A DNA stretch of 64,000 nucleotides from Marasmius tenuissimus (lineage: Eukaryota > Basidiomycota > Agaricomycetes > Agaricales > Marasmiaceae): positions 434,001 through 498,000 of the forward strand of contig JAQOTA010000057.1 of NCBI GenBank assembly GCA_029532415.1. The letters are read 5' to 3'. Every line of letters begins with the position of its first letter. Position 1 is the stretch's first letter. Below the pieces are notes generated by a model that had not been told where the DNA came from, ran no database searches, and was given only the letters and a program-made list of their open reading frames with translations. Below, one piece after another: positions 32,443 through 42,273 of the stretch. A program made the translations under genes and the position numbers.

Positions 32443-33809
32443 ATGTCTTCATCCACAGAGGTCTCTTATCTCAGCCGTGCGCGCTATGGAAAAGACAAGG
32501 TTCGCGTTTTGCGCGTTGTCCGGGACGCCGAGGATACGGGGTTCCATCATGTAGTCGAATACATTGTTACTGTGTTGGTGGAAGGGGAGATCGATGTCTC
32601 GTACGTCTTTATTCCTCCTGAACACGCTGAAAAACCTGACAAGAGATTCTCGTACTAGATACACACAGGCAGATAACTCGGTTATCGTTGCAACCGATTC
32701 TCGTCAGTTTGCCATGCGTTCTCAATCAAGAATTTCTGTTCTGACCCAAGCTACCCACCGGGATTGAAGTGAAGAACATTACATACTGTATGTTCTTTTA
32801 CTCTTTGAGAAGCCCGGGGCTCACTCCCCGGTTTCGCAGATGTAGCCAAAGTTTCCCCCCACATCCTCATTCCCGAAAGATTTGCCATGCACCTCGGCAC
32901 TCATCTTGTCTCCAAGTACAACCACCTACACAAGGCCTTCATCACAGTCCAGCAACTGAGATGGAGCCGCATACCAGTCAATGGGAAAGAACATCGACAT
33001 TCCTTCTTCCGAGACGGAGATGAGAAACGTATTATCAATGTTGAGATCGACGCGTCGAATGGTAAAGACAAGTTGGTGGCGAAGGTCAAAGCCGGAATAA
33101 ACGACTTGCTTAGTGAGTAATGCACGTTCCTCGCATCTCGTCTCCGACTCATTTCTTTCTGTCGCGACTATAGTCCTCAAATCGACTGGCTCCTCATTCA
33201 CGAACTTCATCCGGGACGAATACACTATACTCAAGGAAGTGGATGACCGAATCTTCTCTACCTCGGTCGATTTAGTGTATAACTTCACTCCGATCCCTAT
33301 CACTCCTCCGAGTGACAAGGAGAAACTCGATTTTTCGGTTCCTACTGATGCTGAAAAGAAAGGGTCTGTCTGGGATGCAGGTCTCCCAGAACGGGCCAGA
33401 ACGGTTACACTCGAAGTTTTCGCTACAGACGACAGTGCGAGCGTCCAGGTCAGTGTTGTCCGTAAGAAAAGCTGACCCGCAGCTCACTGTCCCCGCAGGC
33501 GACATTGTACAAGATGGCAACCCAGATAGTCACAGAGAACGCAGGGATCGAAGATGTCAGCTATTCACTTCCGAACGTTCACTACGTTCCGGTGGATCTG
33601 AGTTACATCGGGAAGGCAAATCTGAATCCGTGAGTTTCATTGTTGATTGCAATAGTATCGTAGCTGAGTGGTCTCCTAGAGCACAAGCCGAAGTCTTTAT
33701 ACCACTCTCAGCACCAAGGTGAGTCGCAGTGGCGGAGACAATGAACCCTGACTGATCATAACTGTTGCGTAGTGGCCTTATCTCGGCAACTGTATCTCGC
33801 AAGCACTGA
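32443..33809 (+). CDS. UOX: Urate oxidase (uricase)
   Basis: Eight exons: 32443-32600, 32659-32702, 32770-32787, 32840-33112, 33174-33448, 33499-33629, 33680-33718, 33773-33809; seven GT-AG introns of 50-67 nt; 324 residues, near the usual fungal length. It oxidises urate to 5-hydroxyisourate in purine breakdown. RYGKDKVRV supplies the catalytic lysine, SYTQADNSVIVATDS the catalytic threonine (Thr55) and NVHYVPVDL the histidine (His284). HLGTHLVSKYNHLHKAFI and WSRIPVNGKEHRHSFFRDG are also typical. Exon 3 is only 18 nt (KNITY). The protein ends SRKH and not a canonical SKL-type peroxisomal signal, unlike many fungal uricases, so its location is uncertain. Confidence 0.93.
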
Positions 33810-34040
33810 TCAAGCCTTTTGTTCACCTGTATAGCAAAGACCATGTAAATTCAGAACGTGTCGAATGTATAAATAATCGGTTACGAACCTGGGAACACTC
33901 ACGACCGAAAACTTCGTCAGGAAATGAAACTCAGAACAGTCGCCTACTGGCAGCGGGACGTGACAATGTAGAGCGGGGTTGCGATTACTGTAAAATTACG
34001 CAGTAAGGATGTACAACATGCTATACGTTGCGGATGTCTT

Positions 34041-35110
34041 CTAGTCATTTTTCTGACGGTCTTCGACTTTCGGTGCATTTTCATAGCCTGAAAACCCAAG
34101 AGATTCCTGTACTTCAGCCTCGCCAGCGTCCGGTTCCAGCTGTCCATATTTATTTCTTCTTGCCCTGCGGCCGCAATTGGGGTCAGCACCAGGTTGCACT
34201 CCATCATAAGAGAGAGACGCACCTAAAGAATGTGTATGATAGAACCACGGAGTCAACGCCCCGACACGAAGGATCGTCGAGAACGTCTTTATCGATGAAA
34301 AAGAGGAGCGGCATATCAACCTCCTCTCCAGCGAGCAATCTCTGCTCCTCGAAACAGAAGCATTCAACCTTGGAAAAGTATGGGGCAATCTGCAAGCATT
34401 CTGATCAGCTCGTACCTAGAAAGTAAGTGCCGAAGGTACTCACCCTATCCGGTGTAACGTTGTATGTCGCGATGCCAATGAGGTCCTTTGGGCCTTCGTT
34501 CTTCGCCTTGTAGAACGCTAAACTGGTTTCTCCTGGCAGAACGCTGACAAACTTCTGTTCTGCCTTGAAGCTCCAGGGAAGCTGCTCGCTTCTATCAGCA
34601 CTGAAGTACACCTTGATTCGTCGCGCGTCTTCAACCGGGACAAGCCGCTCTGGGTCGAATCGACCGTTGCCAACATTTGGAGTTCCGCCGAAGCCAGTAG
34701 CGGCACAAAACATGCGATATAGAGGAACTGCCGCATATGACATGCCTAGAGCAAATACCATCTACGAAAAAACGGGAGAAAAAGATCAGTTTGTGTCTCT
34801 GTCGAGCGAGTCCGTTACGCACGACTGAGGCACTGTACATCAGCAACGCCCTATTTTTTGCCTTGTACATCTCATCTCTGCTCTGATACTTCGGCCTCTG
34901 CTGCTGCTCGACAGGGTCTGGCCTTGCCCTGGTGTTGCTCTCGGTACTGAGATATCTTTTGTTGCTTAACCATGAAGTTGTATGGCTCCTTTGCCGGAAT
35001 AAGTCATTCAGTATTCTAGACCGACATGCTGGAAGGGTGTGTTGACCGATTTGGAGGAACGAATGTGGTTGTGAGTGTGCTCGCAACAAATTGCGAGTAA
35101 TGGTGTTCAT
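34041..35110 (-). CDS. COX11: Cytochrome c oxidase assembly protein COX11
   Basis: Exons 35110-34823, 34761-34444, 34389-34223, 34164-34041; introns 61, 54 and 58 nt; 298 residues. COX11 is an inner-membrane copper chaperone that helps build the CuB site of cytochrome c oxidase subunit 1. The N-terminus is Arg/Ser/His-rich, as expected for a mitochondrial presequence. A membrane span follows (RALLMYSASVMVFALGMSYAAVPLYRMFC), and the intermembrane-space domain holds the copper-binding motif ECFCFEEQ (Cys212, Cys214) plus DMPLLFFIDKDVLDDPSC and SVVLSYTFFRARRN. The C-terminal about 40 residues are acidic and not conserved in the family as I know it. It diverges from nothing close upstream; the promoter region carries CAGGCC repeats. 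Confidence 0.95.
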
Positions 35111-35180
35111 GGATTCGGAGAGGACTGTTCCGGGTGGTCACCGGGGGTAGCTGTCCGGATCGGACATAACGGGCCGAGCT

Positions 35181-35240
35181 CTCAGGGTCCAGGCCCCAGG
35201 CCTTAGGCTCAGCGCTCAGGCCCAGGCCCAGTTGGGCCTG
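35181..35240. repeat. CAGGCC/AGGCC-rich cluster upstream of COX11
   Basis: Within 60 bp the core AGGCC occurs several times (CCAGGCCCCAGGCCTTAGG, then CAGGCCCAGGCCC) with a small inverted repeat GGCCCAGTTGGGCC. It lies about 70-130 bp upstream of the COX11 start codon and may be a promoter-proximal element or just a microduplication. Confidence 0.5.
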
Positions 35241-35356
35241 ACACAGTGACAACCTTAGGCATTTCTTTGGCAAGAATCAAGATGCGATTGTGGCGAGCTC
35301 GTGTCTTACAGTGAAAAGTGCAAGATATAGAGCAACATTATCATCGTAGGTTATAT

Positions 35357-37037
35357 TTAATTGAAGGTTCGGGACTTCAGAATGACCTCCAACCCACTCT
35401 CCTCCAGTTCTTCGATGCTCGTGAGTGTGCCAAAATCTATAACGTAGGGATCCTCTGCTTCATCCACAAGACATCGAAATTTTTTCAACGGTGCAGAGGC
35501 GCGGCGTCTAGAGGCCACCACCTGCAAAACGCTCTCCGCGACTCCGGCTGTGAGCGGTGCCCCCCATATCTCGAGGGAGATCGATTGAGCCGCTGGAAGT
35601 AAGGTATGGTGTCCGGATGAGTCCAGTTGTTTCAGGTTGTGAAGAAGGGCATTGAGAGTACCAGTAGTGGGAAGGATTGTGGACCGACGAGAGGGAAACC
35701 TGACGAGGCGATCCACATGATTTCTACCTAAGAAGAATTGGAATTGGACCAGGCGGGGCAAATGTCGTCGAAGAGTGATTAAGGGGTGCGTCGATGTCTC
35801 TTCAAAGTCCTCCGAGGCGAATACGCAAAGATCAAGATTCTGGATTGTATTTGAGGACATCTTGAGCATCCCAATTAACGGCAACGGCGAGGACCATCGA
35901 TCGCAGGTAAGCTCGAAGGTTACCAGCGAGGGAAGTCGGAGACACCGATATAGGGCTGAAAGCAGGTCTTCTGGTATCTCTGCTTCCTTGTCCCCGAGTA
36001 TGAGGACTTGGAGAGACGACACCACAACCTCAGATGGCATGAAGGTCTCGGGTAAGAAACATCCGTCCAGTCTGAGATGCTCGAGCTTTGAGCAGGAACG
36101 AAGTATCTGTAGGAGCAGGTCCAGTTCGTCGGGGTCAAGACAAACTATGTGGATGTGCGTGAGGCGTGAGTATGGTACAACTTCCGCAGAATATATCCAC
36201 CAGCTCATCAAAGAAGCGAGATGCGGCGCTTGACCGATCGCTCGCAGGAGCCATAGCGGTGGACCATTGGCACTCTCCTCGCCAATGTATTCCACAAATG
36301 CTTCCTCTCGGTAGGTGACGAGTCGAGGAAATGAGAGATCTGGAAGCTCTCGAAAGTTGAAGTGAGTGACCTTCAGGCTTAACTCGCCACATCGTGACAA
36401 ATTTTGCCCCAAGGTCGTCCAAAGTAACTGTTCATTCTCCGATGGCGGTGGGGAAGGAAAATGCAAATGTATTGTCTCGGGATCGGCATCCCGTGCTATC
36501 CGAATTTTCAAGGGATACGCCTTCGAGTTGTCCAAATGCAAGGTTAATGGGGCGATGATGTCGAACGGAAGGTTCAGGAATGCCACGCTGATGGAGGACC
36601 AAAGTCTCGGGGACCCTTTGACGATGTTCCTCCAGCGCGAACAGACCTGTGATAGAGTGATCGTAGGCGTCTCTAAGATATCAGGAACACCAACTTCCTC
36701 AAGTTCGAAGTCGGTATGGAAGGAATATTCATGAAGCGTCAGACACACGATGCCGAAGACCTTCTCCCACAGCTCCACTGGCACTAGGTTTTGAATAGAA
36801 GCACGACAGTGATACACTATGGGCGATAGTTCTATCGGCCGTTGTAGGCTACTCGCCCTGATGAGTGAAGGCCCGGCAGTCTCCGTCGAACGGTCGATTT
36901 CTTGTACCATGTCTTCAACCTTCTCCAACTGAGATCGTTCTGTATCTAAAGGACTTGAGTTGCGGCCGCAATTGTTGAGTTAGTCGTCCGTAGAACTCAC
37001 CTGAGCCATCGAAGGCCTCCAATCTCTCTTTTGACAT
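35357..37037 (-). CDS. F-box/LRR-like protein, coiled-coil subgroup
   Basis: A 37-nt first exon (37037-37001, MSKERLEAFDGS), a 55-nt intron (GTGAGT...TAG, phase 1) and exon 36945-35357 encode 541 residues. SQLEKVEDMVQEIDRS is a probable coiled coil; the F-box-like motif is NLVPVELWEKVFGIVCLTLHEYSF (about residues 60-85), followed by LETPTITLSQVCSRWRNIVKGSPRLW and LRR-like repeats, closing SIEELEESGLEVILKSRTFN. It belongs to the same subgroup as the genes at 17291 and 21906 but is on the opposite strand, 12 kb from the cluster, and has an intron in the 5' end. Predicted SCF adaptor; substrate unknown. Confidence 0.88.
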
Positions 37038-38377
37038 GCCAGCAGGGTTGATAGGACGGGGGTGCCGGTGAGGCAGAAATCGGTCGTACCGGGTATGCTA
37101 TCGACGGTGTTTCAATCTTTGGTCGACCAGCTTCACATTACAAGTGTCCGCAAACCGTACTTACTCAAATCAAGCAAGTATTCTTTCTGATAATTGCAGC
37201 CCGTCATTAGTACGCGTCGATAATTTACTGGAGACTCGGAGCTGAGACGCGTACCTGATACACTGATGAGTGCAGACGGCTTTGATGTTGCAAGAGTGCA
37301 CAAGTCGAAGCTTCAACTACGTTCTCAAGGTGAGACGCGAACTTGATCGCGTGGGGAGTGGGGCAGAGTCACCGCGTGGGCGACGGCAATTTTCTCACAA
37401 TTGTGACCTGCCCTCAAGTCACTGCTGCGGGCGCTGTATAGTATTATGCTAGCGCCCGTGTGAGGCTCAAATCTTGAAGCTCTTACTCCATTACCGACTA
37501 CATACCTACGAGCAGCGACTGCCAACTACTATCGGCATCAGTCTCTCAATCTCCAAAGACCTGATTGATATCGCTGGAGTCTAAACTGTGAACTTCATCA
37601 TTCAATGTGAGTGACTCTTGCTACCCGCGTTGATTGGCATCGAAACTTCCCAAGTTGATGCCAGCAAAGAGGTTCGGCAGACTGCAGGCGGTGAGCGATT
37701 CTGATAGGGAACACCAGGGAGTAACAATCAAGGTGGGATTGCAACCTTCTCCTACATATTTCTTAGTTCAAAACACATAACCTCGAAGACGATTTTCACC
37801 CTATCTCGTACGAATCAGAACGATCGCAAGAATCGAGGATGGCAGGAAGATGGACTTTTTGTATCGCAACCTATGGCCTTATACGCACCAGGCGATGTTA
37901 CATTCACACGGACTGGCTCAAAGCAATCAACATCTTGATGATCAGACATAATTTATCGACTTACAACTTAATTTTAGCCACCTTGATCGACGCACCGGAG
38001 TTGAGCCCGCTCACTTTCTCTCTAGTGGGATCCTCCGGAGCTTTGGTCATATCTGTCCCTATAGTCCATCAATACGCTTTAGCGTCACATATGCTGTTCG
38101 AAAGTGCGATCAACTCACGTTCTGGACAATGTATAAAGGCTTGATGGATTGTCGCTGAAATGGATCCCCATCTCCCCTTCAGCCTCTCCAGAAGTTCAAC
38201 CCACGTTCTTTTGCTCTTCAAGCTCAAAATTTCATTCTTTCGAAATTATCTCTGTGCTAAAGGTTTTGATAACAAGCACAATACTTATCCCAACGCCGAA
38301 ACGACTACATACCCTGCGCACTCTCTAGGATCTCTGATATCGGTCCTCTATACCTCTCCCCTCGTATTTCTCCGGCT
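37038..38377. other. Intergenic, no supported gene
   Basis: Short frames only (up to 101 codons at 37839-38144, without motif). A small inverted repeat GGGCGCT/AGCGCCC lies near 37429-37459. Confidence 0.4.
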
Positions 38378-39679
38378 ATGTTCCCCATATCCCAATTCAT
38401 GATTATCTCTATACTCGCCTTCCTCACTGCTATCCCCGACGTTCTTCACGTTTTCGCCGCCCCAACCCCCGTGCCTGCCCCCGCTCCTCCCTTCGAACTC
38501 TTGGGGGGTAACGACGCCCCGACGACCGCAGTTTCCATCACAGATCTCAAATCAAGGTTCCTCCGCTCAGCTCAATTTGCGGCAGTCGCATACTGTTCCA
38601 GCGCTTCTGTCACATCTTGGCAATGCGGTGGTCCTTGCCAAAAAGTCGGGCAGGGGGTCGAGGTGATCCTGGCTGGTGGAGGTATGTTCTCATTCGAGGC
38701 GATCAAGACTTGAGGGAGCTGATCTTCCATGGACATAGATGATGGGGCTATACCCGGATGTTCGCATCTATCACTTTTTCGTGCCTAGTCCCCTGACCGA
38801 CGCCTTATTTCCTATCTCTAGTTTTCGTTGCGCACGATCCATCAGATAATTCTATTGTCGTCGCTCATCAGGGATTAAACCCGTCCGACTTGTAGGTTCT
38901 CCTCCTCAGTCAAACATCCCGTGCTTACTTTGCACTCTTTAAGGCTTTCGATCTTGAACGTCGTGGAAGTTGCGCTCGAGGACATAAACTCAAACCGCTT
39001 TACATTTGCTAAGGACAAGGGCATCCAAGTACACGACGGGTTCCAGCAAACCTTCGAAAGAACTGCAGACATGATTCTTGAAGCCGTGAAGAAGGGACTT
39101 GCTGACTTCAATACGAATAAGGTTCGGGTGACAGGACACTCTCTCGGTTAGTCGCTCGACCCCTCTTTCTACTTTTCTATCTAACTCCGGACCTACTCTG
39201 ACTCTACGCTGCCATTAATAGGGGCAACAGTAGCTACACTCGATGCCTTGATGTTCAAACAAGAGCTGGGCGACTCGATCGATCTGAAGACTACAGTATT
39301 TGGGATGCCCAGGGCAGGAAATCAGGAATTCGCCGATTTCGTCGATGCTACAGTACGTCGTCTCGTATCGTCATCGTCTCACCTTCACTAACAGAGGTTA
39401 CAGCTCAAAGATACTTTCACGCGTATCTCCAACCAGAATGACCCCGTCATTCGTGTTCCCGTTCCCATACCCTTGGTCTTGGAGTACCAGCACGCCTCTG
39501 GAGAAATTTATATAAAAGCGACGACAGACGGGGAGGCTACTGATGTGGTTGCGTGTCCTGGACAGGAGAACAAGAACTGCGGGGATGACAATAATCCCTT
39601 AGACTCAAATGGGATTCAGAACCATATAGGACCGTACTTCGATAATATCTCGTTCGGCGATTCCGCTTGTCCCCTGTAG
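38378..39679 (+). CDS. Secreted class 3 lipase (alpha/beta hydrolase)
   Basis: Six exons: 38378-38681, 38739-38759, 38822-38891, 38944-39146, 39222-39352, 39404-39679; introns 51-75 nt; 334 residues. A signal peptide (ILAFLTAIPDVLHVFA before APTPVPAPAPP) indicates secretion; the ATG at 38399 is an alternative start. The fold markers of class 3 lipases are present: FFVAHDPSDNSIVVAHQG, the nucleophile elbow GHSLG (Ser198), MPRAGNQEFADFV, the acid in ISNQNDPVIRVP and the histidine in GIQNHIGPYF. It would hydrolyse extracellular acylglycerols or related esters. Exon 2 is 21 nt and its donor (GTTCGC) is weak, but it is required for the frame. Cysteines in SWQCGGPCQ, CPGQENKNC and the end SACPL may form disulfides. 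Confidence 0.92.
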
Positions 39680-40063
39680 GCCGCGAAATTGTGGAAGGTC
39701 GCTCATCGGGTAGTGCTACATAGCTGTGAGAGCCATATGGTTGGATCTTGTAGACACTGGAACACGGACGTCCTGAGAAAACGTGTTCCATATGGGTCAA
39801 CTTTGTTGGTGACTACAACTCGAAGATTGAAGAGTCGTCTAGACGGAACTCCACCAGAAGCTAAGAACCTGACGAATTGCCGCCTGGGTAAGAGAGTTAC
39901 ATGTTAACCCTTCATGGATGGTTATAACAGCCGTGATAAATTGAAGGTTGTACGAGTACCAGGATTCGAGTGGCGTGGTGGAGGCCAGAGGCACCCTAGG
40001 GTGAGGTCGTGGTAATTAAACGTTCGACCCACTCTAAAGTCAGCTTTGACTGCCGAGCCCCGG
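39680..40063. other. Intergenic spacer
   Basis: 3' flank of the lipase gene. No motif recognised. Confidence 0.4.
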
Positions 40064-40469
40064 CACTCATTCGAGTTCCTCGAAGCCGGTGTGGGGAGGG
40101 TGATGATCAAGAGTAAGGGAATCACAGAAAATGTGAAGATGTGGAGGACGGATGTCATTCAGGCAATCTTGAAGGATTTGCCGATGGAGAAAATGATGTT
40201 TGAGGCAGCAGACCCGGCGCTTTCAACTGGTACGGACAATTTAATTGGAAGATGGATTTTTTGCTTACGGGTGACTCAGGCACATTCGAGAGTTCGGCGT
40301 TGATGTCAATCTCTTTGTGGATCATTCCCAAATTGTACAACTGGCTGCGTTACGCACGTAAGTGCCAAGTCATCGCCCATATCTCTTGAGATGAGAGCTA
40401 ACTGATCACAGGTATTTGGGGAAAGAGCGATACGTTCGACAAGACAACTACATTCAGGCCCTAAGATAG
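40064..40469 (+). pseudogene. ComA/HSA32-like (phosphosulfolactate synthase family) gene relic
   Basis: The stretch FEFLEAGVGRVMIKSKGITE (from 40069), then WRTDVIQAILKDLPMEKMMFEAADP and, after a frame change and an apparent intron (about 40232-40279), HIREFGVDVNLFVDHSQIVQ match the C-terminal half of the phosphosulfolactate synthase family (archaeal ComA, plant HSA32). The N-terminal half is missing upstream. A one-base loss near 40216 (between ADPA and FNW) breaks the frame. The relic ends after a second possible intron at 40360-40410 with TYLGKE. ComA family members are TIM-barrel enzymes; the role of eukaryotic members is unsettled. This copy cannot encode a normal protein. Confidence 0.6.
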
Positions 40470-40618
40470 TTTGCTGTGATGAATGGACAAGTACAATTTT
40501 GTACGTATCATTGTCAAACATGAGCGATAACAGAACCAAACCCAAAACAATGATGAAATAGTTCGTAAACCGGGAAAATGGGATACAGTGTCGTATACTA
40601 GCGGGTCTGTGCAAGTCC

Positions 40619-41382
40619 TCAGAGGTTGATGCCGATACCGACGCCCAGGTCCAAATTCAAGCCAAGGAAATCGATGGCCGCCTTGACACCCAACTGGACG
40701 CAGAGCTGCGCAAAGACCGTGACGTGAGCGGCAAGCGCGACGTTCAGGCCAATAGCGAGACTGCCACAGACGCGGAGGAAGGCCGCGAGACTGACGGCGA
40801 GGGAAGCGCAAATTTGGATGCAAGCAGAAAGCTCGACTTGTACCACCAACCGGAGCACGACCTGAATGACAGCGACAATGGCCTTGAAACGATATGTTGG
40901 TCAGCGACGATGTGAGAAGAAAAGCGGAAGCCAACATACCCCGCAGAGCGAGACGAGCAGATCGACGAGAACGTCAACTGAAACAGCAACACCGCCACCT
41001 ACGGTAGCAGAAAGGGCGATATCCACTTCGACTCCAGCATCGACGTACGCTTGGACCTGAGCGGTGGCACCGTCGATAATGGCCGTGATGTCCGCAACGA
41101 TGGGGCCAACGTTGTCCGCGGTGATGGTTGTCATAGCAGCTGGAATGCACGAATTAGACCTGGGCACTAGTGGCGGGGAAGACGCTACTCACTAATCTCA
41201 TCGCACTTTGGCCCAATCTGGGCGTGAATATCCGCGATGATGACCGGTACTGGGTGCGAGTAAGCCTGGCAATGGTAATCGCATCGGGCTTCGACGTCCT
41301 GGATTGTGGGGGCAGCAAAAGTGACTGTAGTTCCTGCCAAGGCGGCGAGGAGGTAGAGAGGAACATTGCGGAAGGAGAACAT
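40619..41382 (-). CDS. Secreted Ala/Val-rich hydrophobic protein, paralogue C
   Basis: Exons 41382-41193, 41139-40940, 40882-40619 (introns 53 and 57 nt, phases 1 and 0) encode 217 residues. A signal peptide (MFSFRNVPLYLLAALAGTTV... before APTIQ) precedes the Cys pair RCDYHCQAYS and PVPVIIADIHAQIGPKCDEI. Exon 2 (200 nt) holds VGPIVADITAIIDGATAQVQ and AYVDAGVEVDIAL; exon 3 holds ICASLAVSLAAFLRVCGSLA and VQLGVKAAIDFLGL, with an additional Gly/Leu/Ile-rich tail NLDLGVGIGINL that the other copies lack. Closest in sequence to the copy at 15514. Exported or membrane-associated; function unknown. Confidence 0.87.
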
Positions 41383-41474
41383 CGTTACAAGGAAGGCTGA
41401 GAGGGGCTGGACACAACTCTTAAGGCTCTGAGGCTTGAGTGGGAGTGCTGGGGACTGCATCAGCTAATTACCAC

Positions 41475-41482
41475 CTTTTATA
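41475..41482 (-). promoter_or_regulatory. TATA box (TATAAAAG) of secreted-protein gene C
   Basis: TATAAAAG on the minus strand 100 bp upstream of the ATG at 41382, the same octamer and nearly the same distance as for paralogue A at 15411-15418. Confidence 0.6.
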
Positions 41483-42273
41483 ATCTTCAGAACCTGCCCG
41501 CCAGGTTCTTGGACGTTGGAACGTTCCGCCTCCGCACAAGTGAAACCGTCCTCATCGATCTGGGGTTTTGATCCGAAACATCCCGCAGAGGGAGAATTTC
41601 GTAAGATGTAGGATCCTGCAATCCCTTTGAACGACCTGGGAGTGGTGGTATGGCTTCGATTCACCCATCTTCCCTTTTTTTCAGGAGTATTCTGGAGTTT
41701 CGTGATAGGAGAGGTCAAATTTTGTGGGCAATGGCGCCCCATCCTCTCGAGATTCCCTTGAATGTGGCTTGAGAAGCCACATGTTTCCTCGATCGTCTGG
41801 CCAAACAGCCGTCATCGCGGCGACAGCGGATATTCCCTTACGATCCAAACTTGTAGGCAGTCTCAGCAGCCAAGTAATTTCACCTTCACGAGGATCTTGT
41901 CGTTCGCTTGCAAGGTTGGCTGTGGAGGGAAATCGTCTTCTGTCCAAGTCTGAAAAACACGATATGTTAAATCTACGCTGGTCCAGAATCCGAAGTATTC
42001 AACGTTCAACACTCACGTCTTGGCGATAGTTCGTTTATTCCTGACAAATAGAGCGGATTTCGGAAACGGTAGGAATCAAACGTCGGGAGTGTGAACAACG
42101 TCCGTCAATGACAATTTGGCTGTTCTATGATCTCCCTGCGACACGGTGTGCTTCGACATTTGCTCGACGAGGCTGACTATGTGCAAAGCAGAAGGATTCA
42201 GAAGAAACGACAGCCGGGAAAACATGGTGAAACAAATTGATAGCATTCGAAAGCTTGAGCATGAACATGTTGT
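41483..42273. other. Intergenic, no supported gene
   Basis: Overlapping frames on both strands at 41681-42029 without recognisable motif. Lies between the start of the secreted-protein gene and the stop codon of MetAP1. Confidence 0.4.

Noticed and set aside
34160..36980. Shared 14-mer TGCGGCCGCAATTG in introns of COX11 and the F-box gene at 35357
   Set aside because: A repeated 14-mer is expected by chance in 64 kb; flanks do not align.
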